A DNA stretch of 64,000 nt, taken from the NCBI GenBank assembly GCA_013339895.1, contig JABACO010000006.1, forward strand, positions 5,666,151 to 5,730,150. Reading direction: 5' to 3'. Each line of letters begins with the position of its first letter. Position 1 is the stretch's first letter. Under the pieces are notes generated by a model. That model was not told the origin of the DNA. It did no database searches and was given only the letters and a program-made list of their open reading frames with translations. The position numbers and the translations under genes are program-made. This DNA comes from Ephydatia muelleri. Taxonomy: Eukaryota > Porifera > Demospongiae > Spongillida > Spongillidae. Positions 12,201-21,879 of this stretch are shown one piece after another.

Positions 12201-12561
12201 CCAATCAATTGTTTGATTCAAACGATAACTTGTATGTGAAGAATACCTTGTGCTTGGTCCTGCAACGGACGAGGTCCCAAAATAGTCCACAATTGACTTC
12301 ATCGCCATTTTCGGATCTAAATTGGGCATACCAAATGAAATATTTCAAATCGCATCAGCACTAGTAAGTGATCACCTGAATGGAGCTGGAACGACTTGAA
12401 ATTGAAATTTGTAGCAAAGCGCTTCAAGAGTATCACGATCACCGTTTGTTGAACCACGTGTACAGTAATTGCTATCATTCAATATGGCGGAAGGTAAAAT
12501 GGGGGGGGGGGGGGGGGGGGGTTCACAGGCATACTTGTGAACCATGGTAAATCCGCCCCTG
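9293..12561 (-). mobile_element. Near-complete hAT DNA transposon, 3.27 kb
   Basis: The left end reads CAGTGGCGGATCCAG and the right end, reversed, reads CAGGGGCGGATTTAC, a good hAT terminal inverted repeat. Both ends are followed by a GGGGGGTTCAC block. The flanks carry the duplicated target GATAATG (9286-9292 and 12562-12568), consistent with the 8-bp duplications of hAT elements with one changed base. The single encoded protein runs on the minus strand. The element sits inside the piggyBac remnant, so it is younger than that element. Few mutations in the coding part suggest a recent insertion. Confidence 0.9.
9734..12204 (-). pseudogene. hAT transposase, ZMYM1-like, with one in-frame stop and one frameshift
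   Basis: The start at 12204 opens a 466-residue frame. It has an acidic N-terminus, a TTF/BED-like Cys region ('GGFCIYCALFS', about residue 145), and a DUF4371-type core with 'FSFSCDEVADCSNEEQLAI', 'TYDGAGNMAGCNKG' and 'HCSSHILNLCLVKC'. A TGA at 10804-10806 interrupts it. The same frame then continues without a break to 9844 and includes the hAT dimerisation motif 'CERSFSALRRLKTYLRST'. Just after this a shift near 9855 moves the last 40 or so residues ('MDIDLNKVIDIFALKHPRR') into another frame ending at 9734. With only two lesions over about 800 codons this is a very young dead transposase. The TGA could be an Arg CGA or AGA mutation. Confidence 0.88.
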
Positions 12562-12599
12562 GATAATGCGCTATTTGCAAAAGTCAGTCTGTTCAGACA

Positions 12600-12690
12600 C
12601 AATCAAGATAAATATTGTAGGTGTCTGTGGAACCTTTCTACCAGACCATTGGATTGTGGGTGGCAGGCGGTAGAATGATGGAGTTCAATT
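12600..12690 (-). mobile_element. Fossil Ty3/gypsy integrase fragment
   Basis: On the minus strand about 25 codons read as the conserved integrase-core segment of Ty3/gypsy elements ('ACHPQSNGLVERFHRHL'). Only this short piece survives. It is separated from the hAT element by its target-site duplication and is followed by a minisatellite. Confidence 0.7.
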
Positions 12691-12694
12691 TCTA

Positions 12695-12910
12695 ACAAGA
12701 TGCCCCGTGTGCATTAAATAGAGTCATGTTAAACACCAGACTCCAGTGTGTCAAATAGGGGTATGTCCTGTGCGCGTCAAATAGGGTCATATTAGCGACA
12801 AATATGCCCGGTGTGCGTCAAATAGGAGCAAACAAATAGGGTCATGGTAGCAACTGGTTCCCAGTGTGCATCAAATAGGCGTCAGCCATGCCTGGTGTGC
12901 ACCAAATACA
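12695..12910. repeat. Degenerate minisatellite 'GTGTGCGTCAAATAGG'
   Basis: About seven imperfect copies of a unit based on GTGTGCGTCAAATAGGGTCA, separated by short variable spacers ('ATGCC', 'GTCATGTTA'). No coding potential is visible. Confidence 0.8.
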
Positions 12911-13228
12911 CAACAAACAATGACTTACCTATCATCCTTCAATGTAATGTAGACACCGACAGTACATGTAGTTTGTACTGGACAAGGTGCTTGAGCAGTT
13001 TGTAAAGGAGTTTTGCCCAGATAGGTCCAGTAGGTGGGTCTGGGGAATGCGATCCCAGGTAATTTGTATTACGTGATACAATATTAATATGGTACATGTG
13101 TTTATTTGCCCAAAAACACATTTTAACATCGTACGTTATATCATGTAGTAATTGGAATAATGATAGCAGGCATCTGATATTAAACGTTGTAAAATAAAAT
13201 GAACCATTAGTTTGAATTTTTTCCATGA

Positions 13229-13302
13229 CACACACACACACACACACACACACACATCACATGCACACACACACACATCACATGCACACACACACACACA
13301 TT
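13229..13302. repeat. (CA)n microsatellite with ATCACATG interruptions
   Basis: CA dinucleotides are interrupted twice by ATCACATG. The interval after it to about 14.7 kb contains no domain, RNA gene or clear repeat that I can support. Confidence 0.9.
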
Positions 13303-14720
13303 GATATTAGACACACGTTACATTTTTATGTGTCATGTGACCACTCCATAATCTACCAAAACATCAGTACCATGCATTTTCTCTCTGTCTGATGCATTCA
13401 AAATAGTATGATGCGTTATCCACACATATGGGATGACTGTATTTCCCATGCATGGTCCCAATGAAACCTCTTTATCCACATAGCTATTTGCGCTCTCTTC
13501 TTTCCCATTGTGGCTATGTCAACACACGCATACATTGATACTTTACATACACCCCTCATACCCTAGCCTTATATATCCAGAAAACGTTAAGCTTTCTTTG
13601 TATGCCATCATTTCTATCTGGTACTCGGTCTCACACTGCCCTCACCCATACTAGCTAGGCTACACATTTACCGAAAAATGTTGTGGGCGCCTATGAGGGA
13701 GTGGCACTATTAAACCGTTTGCAATGTATACAGAAGGTAACAGTGCTGTATTCTTTTTGCATTGAAAATAGTTTACGGCAGTGGAGTGGAAGAGGGGCAC
13801 CATAACTCGGGGAAGGTGGGAGCAACCAGGCCCTGTGAGCCACCCGCATATGGTTCCCTCTGGCGGATAGTTCAGTCTAAGCCCTCTGCCCGAATTTTAC
13901 ACAAACGTAGCGTATAACAACTACACTCACTTACACCATATACACGTATGTATAGCTCACCTCTCACGTGATCAATTACTGAATATTTTAGGTTGACAAA
14001 CTTACTTAACTAAATTATAAACGTAAGACTAGCTCCATATATGGATGACTGCCATTTTTAATGGAAATCATTGAATTATGAACACCAGTGACCTTGATGG
14101 CTTTCCAACCAGAACATTTAATAGTAAAAATGCTTTCATACCATGATATAACACTCCAATGGATAGTGAACCAGGAACCCCAGGAACTAGTGTTTATCTC
14201 ATCACAAACAAGAATTATAAATGCTGGAATATTATAATTAGGTCATAAAAAGTACATTTTGTGTAGATGTCTATAGAAGCCACTATTTTGACTCCTGGAA
14301 TCAAAACTTTCAATACAAATTAAACCCCACATTTTAATGCTAAATGGTATTTCAGCTAATAAAGCTGAACATGTTTCCAGGGGAACTAAAGTTTATCTTA
14401 TTTAGTTACTTAGTAATTTTCAAGTTTAGTATTTTTCAATACAAAATCAACGGAATGTTGTTTGTAAACAAAAAGAGTATATTCCTTAGCATCTAGTAAC
14501 TTTCTGAATTGAACTGCCATATGGAGAAATGGCCCATACATAGGCGGTCATCTTGCTTTTTGTTTTTTTCAAATTGAATTTTATAAGATTATACCATGAA
14601 CCATTCGTAAACTAAAATCAAGACAAAAATTTAATTTCTACCGCGCATAATTTATTCATAAACGAAGTAGTCATTACGTAATACCTTGCGTCATCTTAGA
14701 ATAAAGTTACAATTATTAAA
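13303..14720. other. No recognisable gene
   Basis: Over 1.4 kb I find no convincing open frame, exon pair or repeat copy. A stretch near 13,660-13,900 is more GC-rich than its surroundings, but I cannot assign it. Confidence 0.5.
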
Positions 14721-14721
14721 A

Positions 14722-15282
14722 TTATGTCGGCCTGCTTCTCCTGTTGTGATATTCACGTATACGATGTAACTGACTACGCCGCTGGACACAGCTATGGACA
14801 TGTACATGTGCGATGTACTTTTGTATGATTGGAAGAAGAGTTGCTGCATCTCTGCGATCGACTGGAACCATGAATCCTACTTTCGTTGCGACGTCGTATC
14901 CTCCAAAAACCGTCTGTCCTGGTCCTCCTATGACGACTGGATTCCTAATAAAGTACTCCAAGCAAATATCCCTACAAAAGTTCTTCCAGTCGACTATGGT
15001 GTGTTCTCCTACGATCCCTAGCTGAAACTGTAGTTCGTCTTGAATAACGTACCAAAAATATACAAATTGAATAATAGTAGCTATCCGTAAATGAGACCCT
15101 TCAAACCATGTATCTTTACGTGCGCACATTTTGTCCTTAGCTATGAGGCCGTTGTTCTGGCACCATGCAATTGCACTTATCTCGTCTTCCGTAGCCTTGA
15201 AGAGGTCGGAATACTTGAAGTCGTGGAGATCCGGAGTGGGAAACACAGCAGGAGCCAGAGCGGGAACAGGTAATGCAGCCAT
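14722..15282 (-). pseudogene. Merlin (IS1016-like) transposase remnant lacking the first catalytic segment
   Basis: From the Met at 15282 the minus strand encodes a compact protein. 'WCQNNGLIAKDKMC' and 'DTWFEGSHLRIATIIQF' match the N-terminal Cys and helix region of Merlin/ISXO2-type (DDE_Tnp_IS1595) transposases. 'VFGGYDVATKVGFMVPV' and 'RRDAATLLPIIQKYI' match the strand and helix after the first catalytic Asp. Between 'GGPGQT' and 'VFGG' the usual 25 or so residues with the IDES-type catalytic motif are missing. The C-terminus beyond 'HVHVHSC' leaves the family pattern (expected 'HSD..' with the second Asp), which looks like a frame change. It cannot be an active enzyme. No terminal repeats were found. 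Confidence 0.75.
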
Positions 15283-15294
15283 CGTAGTAAAATG

Positions 15295-15371
15295 GCGGTA
15301 GCAATGACAGCTGGATTTCACTATAGATTTAAACATGATTAGGCGGTCGCAATGACAGCTGGATTTCACTA
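15295..15371. repeat. 29-bp direct duplication upstream of the Merlin remnant
   Basis: GCGGTAGCAATGACAGCTGG is followed by ATTTCACTA at 15295-15323 and repeated with one change at 15343-15371, 19 bp apart. A poly-G and GGGGTGGGG stretch follows at 15,421-15,470. Confidence 0.85.
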
Positions 15372-16057
15372 CGCAGGAAATTATGTTTTCAATATTTCTA
15401 GAATTCAATTAATTAAAGTGGTGGGGGAGGGGGGGGGGGGAAACTGCATAAGTGCCGGGGTGGGGGGGGTACGCTACTAAATTCACATAGTATACTCACC
15501 AAAACACCTGCGTCTCAGAAGAGAAGGGCATATGTAGTTCGATCCCTGCATGCATCATTGTGCCTAATTGATGCGCTCCACTTCTCCAGTGCACACGGCT
15601 GTTTCGTCCGTGACAATAGGTTTTGTAATCAGATGGAATAAACCGAATTACGGTATTGACAAATATGGCGTACAATAAGCTCATTATAAAACTAACATCT
15701 AAAGGAGGCAGTTTATGCAAAGCCCGTTACAGTAATGCAAAATCCTATCGATGCTAGCTATAAAACAACCACTTACTAATCCCATACTGCGTATGCGCAA
15801 GGAAAAGCACATCGGCTCAATATACACTAACAGTTGCGCATCGTGATACTTATTCACCTGTCTAAAATTTGACGATTTGGTTGCTACTTTTCTCCAAATC
15901 CCGCATTATAAACTCCATGTTAAAAGGTAAGAAGTGAAGTTCAAAGAATGGTTAGTCATGCTATGAATACTACAGGCTCCCACGCGCTCTATATAGGCCA
16001 TACAACGAAACAAACCACAAACTGTTTCTAGTGAATACCGCGTGTAGTAGCTGTAAA

Positions 16058-17543
16058 ATGGAAGACCTATGCCGGGTCTGTGGGTGCAAGCTAAGCAAAG
16101 GGTGAGGAAGCAGGCGGTATTATCTGCTAAGCTAGAACGCCACACGCGTGCATACAAGTGCACAAGCTTCACTGAGAAATTGCTTCCACTTTGACGTATC
16201 CAAAGACTGCCCTGAGATCCACCCACCAATGTTCTGCAGCAAGTGCCAATTGGTGTTAAGGAGGAAGATTGCAGCGCAAAAGGAGAAGCGCACATACAAG
16301 TGCTTACTGAAGCCATATGATTGGTTCAGATGGGTGCAAGGTATGGATAGATCTAGCAATTGTCATATATCTTTTTCTATAAGGATAGATGGCCCAAATA
16401 CAGGCCATATTCTGGAAACAGTCTTGCATGCTGAAATTGTGGAGCCATTGCCACCAATAGTAAAGATCGCTTCCCCCCCCCGCCCCCATACAGCCAGCAG
16501 CTAAATCCACCCAGACACTCTCTTTAATGAGTTGAAATGCTCTATCTGTCTGGGTGTGTTCCCCATGTGACAGGCTAGTATGTGCCACTTGACTGGTGGG
16601 ATCCACCTATATAGCTATCTGCAGCATGCTGTCCCTGCCGTCACTCCACTGCACCCTTGGAGTGCAAGGATGTCAATTCCACTTCTAGCTTGATTCAGCA
16701 ACTCCTGCAAAATGTTATGGTGGCATGTGGCACATGCAAGAGCAGCATGAAAGCAATCAGCTACGCCTCACATTGTTACGGCACTACTGAAAGGAAATGC
16801 AACTTGTTAGTGAAGTCCTGCATGCACCAGATGCTAAATGCTAATAAGAACTGCATGCAGATTCCAACAGGAGGGACAGTAAGTGTAAATGAAATTTAAC
16901 ACTGATCTGTCATATACAACCTTTGAAGATGGTTTGCATATCCACACCACGAGCACCACTCTCCGAGCTCACCACAAGTGCTATGTTCATGAGCTTCAGA
17001 TGACACGATCCATGCTGAGTGCTGGTGCTGAGGATGCTGATATCTTGTTTGAGGATGAACTGAGTGAGGAAAGGAAAGAAAAGTTATTCCATGATGCAGG
17101 GATCACTATTAACATTCCACTGAAGCAAGCTAGGACTTGCCATCAAATCCATGCTTGGAATCCCGTGGATTCTTAACAGGTTAGCCACATCCATGCAGCA
17201 GCAAATTAAAGGAGTATGTGCGTAGATAACCATAACTTTCCCTTAACTTCCTTACAGGTGGTTGAAGCAAGCTGGGATAAGACAGCACATTTGGGGGTAT
17301 GAAAAGAACTGTAAAAATGCATCTCCTGAAGGATCACATGGTGAAGTGCATGGATGTCAACACACCAAGCAGGCTGTGGCTTAATGGGAGAGCAGGAGCT
17401 GAATCAATTCATGCAAAATTTAACTGAACTAAATTAAAGCTAAAAAGCATAATGAAGGAGCACTACCTCAATGTCCCACACCATATGGATCAACTGCAGT
17501 ACCGCGGCCAATGACAAGGACAAGGAAAAAGATTAAAACATGA
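16058..17543 (+). pseudogene. RAG1 N-terminal-like gene, copy 1, decayed
   Basis: Starting at ATG 16058 ('MEDLCRVCGCKL'), pieces in changing frames follow the order of copy 2. These are the Cys pair, 'DCPEIHPPMFCSKCQL' (about 16,210-16,255), 'KPYDW', the start of a RING finger ('ELKCSICLGVF', 16,530-16,560), and then a loss of its middle. Next come 'PLECKDVNSTSSLIQQLLQN', 'VMVACGTCKSSMKA', 'MQIPTGGTVS', 'DILFEDELS' and 'HDAGITINIPLKQA'. A canonical intron of about 80 bp (GTTAGC to TTACAG, near 17,180-17,262) joins 'IPW' to 'WLKQAG' in frame. There are several stops and shifts and the RING finger is incomplete, so this copy is dead. A GTAAGT at the same place as the copy-2 intron is retained. 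Confidence 0.75.
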
Positions 17544-18497
17544 ATATTAAATCCAAATGGCGGCGCAGTTTGACATATTCAGCGGACAAAATACTTACTC
17601 ACGAGCGCGCGTGGGAGCCTAACGACAACAAAAACAACTGAAACAACCTCTTCACCTCCTATGACAATATTTTAGTAACAAAAAATAAGGCGGGATTTGT
17701 CACAAACCCGCGCGATTCGTGGGTACCCACGCTGTACCATTAATCTTTGAACCGGATGGCTCTTTTTAGAATAAATAGACAGGCAATGAAATTGGTATCA
17801 TTGTGTTTCAAATGCTTCGCTGCACATAGCTGTGCCATCAAATCGTAGATATTGTGAAAGGTGTGCTTTAAAAATCCTGCTTTCCGGATTACATGTGTTG
17901 CTAGGGAGTTAATTAGTCATGTTGCTAGGTAATTAACATTCATAGTGGGTGTGGGCCTAATGTCCACGTTTCAATGCAATTGTAACAGCCGTGTGCAAGT
18001 GACGCACAGCAGATAACGGTACAGTAATTCAAATTGTCTACGTCACAGCTATTAAAGTTTATAACCGTAGGTCACGGCTGTTACGTACGTGCCATTAGGT
18101 TTTACAATTAGATCGTGTGAACTGGATTACGGTATATATAGAAAATGGCGTAGACAAACCTCATTATTAAACCACCAACTTTGGAGCTATTTTATGCAAA
18201 AATCAGTGAAGCAAAATAAAAACCAGTACATGAATGGTGCTGCACACATATTTGAAATACTTTGTAAGTAAAGGCGCAGTTGAAAATGGCTCGTTATAAG
18301 ATGCTACAGCCTGTGCGCATAAAAGGATTTAACGAGAGGTTAATAATAGCAGGTTTTCTACTCCCCAATCCTCCAGATAGATAAGCTTCAAAAACGTTTC
18401 ACCAAGCAAGCGAGCTGCGGTGAAATAAGTTACTACACGGTCCTATTCGACCACTATGGTATAAATATGAATAATCGAACCGCACACCACAGGATCT

Positions 18498-20084
18498 ATG
18501 GCGCCTGCAGTACACAGGTGCAAATTGGATGAGTTGTGTAGGGTGTGTGGGTGCAAACTACACAAAGTTAGCACAAAACCAGCAGCTAAAAAACGATACC
18601 CGTGCATGTATCAGTGTGCTGCGTTTAGTGAGGAGCTGTTGTCAGCATTTCATATTGCAACAACCAAGGATTGCTATCAGATCCACCCACCAATGCAATA
18701 TTATGCAACAAGTGCTACCTCAAGCATGTCACAACAGCTGCCATACACAAGAAACCTTACAAGTGTGATCTGAAACCTTATGACTGGTACAACCATACAA
18801 TCCACATATGTACTGGTGAATGCAATTGTACAAAGGGAAATCCCCTTACACATATAGGGATGCAGTAAGGGTATGCCTCCTTCTAAGGCACGATGGCCCC
18901 TAGCTGACACTCCAGCCCAAGTTGTACAGCACATCATGGCCATAGCACCATCAGAAACCATTCAAAATTCCATTGTACCACCATTGCCTAATACACAGCT
19001 ACTTTCTGCTATTAGTGAGCTGAACTGTCCCATTTGCCTCAGTGTGTTGAGACGGCCAATACAGTTGCCATGCGAGAGACTTGTGTGTGCTCGCTGTCTG
19101 ACTGAATGGATCCACCTGAGGGGTTCATTTTGTCCCTGCTGCTATGACACCAGTCCATTGGAGTGCACACAACTAATGCCAGCGTCCAGAATGGTTCAGC
19201 TGCTGCTAAATGACGTAATGGTGTCGTGTGCATCATGCAAGAGGAATGTGAGAGCTGCTGATTATGACACACACACTTGCACTGATGAGGTCAACAGAGA
19301 GGAAATGCAGCTTGTGCATACCGTTGTGCACAGAATGTTGGATGCTTCAAAGGAGAACTGCATTCACATTCCAACTGGAGGAACAGTAAGTGATAATCAA
19401 TACAGATTGTTGTTATTTAACTTGCACTTACAGCCATTGACGTTGGCTCATGTGACAGTGCCAAAAGCCCCCATCACACAGTTGAGCAAACGCACACGTA
19501 AGCGTCGTGTGCTTGAGCTTCAACGGACACGCAACATCTTAAGTGGCAGCTCTGATGATTCTGGCATCCTCTTTGAGGATGAAGTCAGAGCACTGAGTGC
19601 AGACCAAAGGCAGCAGCTGCTCCATAGTGCTGGGATCAAGCTGAATATAGAGCCAACACAAGGGCTTGCTATCAAATCCATGATTGGCTTACCATGGTAC
19701 AGGCTGAGAACCCAGGAAGAAAATACAATGGTGTACATCTATTTGAATTTCAATTTCAGATGGTTGAAACACTCTGGTATCAGCTTTGGTAGTGAGCGGA
19801 AACATCGTGCCCTCTGCAGAGAGCTGATAGGAGACAACTTGGAGGTAGAGCTTGCTCCTTCTCTTTCAAGTTGGCTGATGGTGGTGAAGAAATCAGAGGG
19901 GCAGCTCATGCCTATACACCCAGCCTCACTGCAAAGATCACCCAACTTCTGGAACAGAATGAGATGTACGATAAACCCATTAGATAAGGTGAAAAGCATA
20001 ATGCGAGAACATTACCTAAATATAGCACCAAGTATGTCTGCCGCTGTTCCACCTGTTGAGAAAAGGAAAAAAATTAACGCATGA
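18498..20084 (+). CDS. RAG1-like: RAG1 N-terminal-like zinc/RING protein without DDE core, copy 2
   Basis: Domain order matches the non-core and early core part of RAG1. 'LCRVCGCKL' and 'YQIHPPM..LCNKCYL' correspond to the RAG1 N-terminal zinc region (CRxCG...IHPxxFCxxCW). A RING finger follows at 19,024-19,150 ('LNCPICLSVLRRPIQLPCER', 'FCPCC'). Then come 'MVSCASCKRNVRAADYDTHTC', corresponding to the RAG1 'LMVKCPxxxCNEEVxxxxYxxHxxxH' segment, and 'IPTGG' plus 'RTRKRRVLELQRTRN', which parallels the GGRPR and basic region of the nonamer-binding domain. A 48-bp in-frame canonical intron candidate is 19386-19433. Between the zinc part and the RING the frame changes twice (near 18,690, a 5-bp excess relative to copy 1, and near 18,860), so either small introns or damage exist there. 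From 18873 the frame is open for 403 codons. No catalytic DDE domain follows, so a DNA-binding or ubiquitin-ligase role is possible but unproven. It may be a remnant or derivative of a RAG1-like transposon. Confidence 0.72.
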
Positions 20085-20470
20085 ATCTTCGTTAAAAAGC
20101 AACTTATTCTGACGTCCATAACTCCCACATAAAATCGAGTAGTAACGTATTGACAACAAAATGTCAAACAACAAGTTCAGGTTACTATCCCATACCTTTT
20201 TCACACCAAATCATCTGGAGGTTTAGCCAAAAACACGAAATGTTCACACGACGTCTCACGAGGATCCTTCCGTATTAATTTGTATAGCGAAAGTACAAAA
20301 TGTTTTTATGACAAGAAAAATGCACCGACGTTTTACTAACTGCTTTCTCTGTGCACACGTCCTGTTACTTCGTGAAACCAGGCGATTACAAGCCTAGACA
20401 AAAAGTTTTTTTTCCAAGGTAGGCGTTGCTACGGAACAAATGAGCCATGTTGCTAGGTACTTAATATTAA

Positions 20471-20730
20471 TATATGGGACAGTTTCCGCAAATTGCCCCA
20501 CGGTTATAATGTTATAAAAATGCATCGCGTTTGAATCGCTATAACTTCCCAACGGATAACGCTATCGACTTCCTATTTTTAACACTTCATACTACACCAT
20601 TTCACTATGAGGTGTTGAAAATAGGAAGTCGATAGCGTTATCCGTTGGGAAGTTATAGCGATTCAAACGCGATGCATTTTTATAACATTTTAACCGTGGG
20701 GCAATTTTCGCGGAAACTGTCCCATATATA
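20471..20730. repeat. 260-bp palindrome (small foldback element)
   Basis: The arms run from TATATGGGACAGTTTCCGC inward to '...CTTCAT' and back from 'ATGAGG...' to GCGGAAACTGTCCCATATA, with a central loop of about 16 bp. Arm sequence is the outer part of the large foldback family described for 20.8-21.9 and 27.7-29.9 kb. This is therefore a miniature member of that family. Confidence 0.93.
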
Positions 20731-20757
20731 TATGGGTCAGTTTCCGAGAAAATGAGC

Positions 20758-21681
20758 CATCGCTATATATATATGGGACAGTTTTGCCCCACGGATATAT
20801 TATAAAATGGGACAGTTTCCGCGAAAATTGCCCCACGGATATATTATAAAATGTTATAAAAATGCATCGCGGGTGAATCGCTATAACTTCCCAACGGTTA
20901 ACGCTATCGACTTCCTATTTTCAACACTTCATACTACACCATTTCACTACGGGAAAACATATTTTGGGGCCTTGCACTAGTTCCTTGCTGATGCTACAAA
21001 GTCCGATACCCCATGGGGTTCAAAACCGCCACATCTTCAGCTAGGAGAGTTTAAATCGCTTCAAATTCAGTATGCACGTACAGGGGTCCTGTTGCTATTG
21101 ATGTGTTCAGTTCGTTAATTTTTACTCCATCCGTCACGGAGATACAGCTGTGCAAAGTTAATGCACATTTCCCGCTCGATTGCACCATTTTTGCATGCAA
21201 CCCACAATAAATTTTGATAACTTCTTTGTTCCGCCCATTTCTCCCTTAAACTAAGCTAGCCGTTCCCAACTGTTTTTGTCTCACTCAGGCAGTGATTTTA
21301 TGCGGGAAAGTTAAAAGAAGACGCTGCTCAGTTCCAGACGATCGTACCAAATTAACGGACCCAAGTGAATGGTTGCAGTATAACCTTGCGCCTCCCACGT
21401 CGCCGGCAGTATTCAAAACGGCAGGCGTAAGGCTATTTGCTACGCACTCACATCATCCTCTAGTCGTGTAATAAAGCTTTCCTATTTGCCATCATCTTGC
21501 TAAAATCATCGTCTTATATCTGCCACGCCCACTCGGCTACGATTGCAATGATTTCGGTCTCACACAACTTTCAGCTCACACATAGTACATGAACTCATGC
21601 TGGCTCCCACTTGTGCACACACTTGCATTGTTGCGTACATGGCCCTGTACACTATCGTATGGCATATTTTCTTATACACAA

Positions 21682-21728
<47 letters not shown>

Positions 21729-21870
21729 CAGCGTACTTGCACACACCAGTTATACATGTGGCAAACAATACACCTGTCTGATGATGGTACAAACACTCTC
21801 ACTCACAAACATTGTCATATGTACATGTACATGTATTCTATTCAATTCAGCTGATTGCATTTCAATTTGT
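20758..21870 (+). repeat. Foldback-family arm, copy P1
   Basis: After two nested starts (GGGACAGTTT at 20,769 and 20,812) comes about 1 kb of non-coding sequence with landmarks 'CGCTATAACTTCCCAACGG', 'CGATACCCCATGGGGTTCAA', 'TCCGTCACGGAGATACAG' and 'TGTAATAAAGCTTTCC'. It ends in a (CA)n tract at 21,685-21,725 and 'ACATGTGGCAAACAATACAC'. The same sequence occurs inverted at 27,690-28,797 and direct at 28,830-29,870. No protein is encoded. Confidence 0.93.
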
Positions 21871-21879
21871 GTACCAAGC

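Larger units (their letters stand above)
15590..20470 (+). repeat. Tandem duplication carrying two RAG1-N-like genes
   Basis: Unit 1 (about 15,590-17,940) and unit 2 (about 18,060-20,470) share the same order. First comes an upstream block ('ACGGCTGTT', 'TAGGTTTT', 'ATTACGGTAT', 'AAAATGGCGTA'-like words), then the RAG1-N-like coding region, then a downstream 'CATGTTGCTAGGTA' block. Non-coding parts are much more diverged than coding parts. The duplication is therefore not recent, and the coding region was under some constraint for part of its history. Confidence 0.7.
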
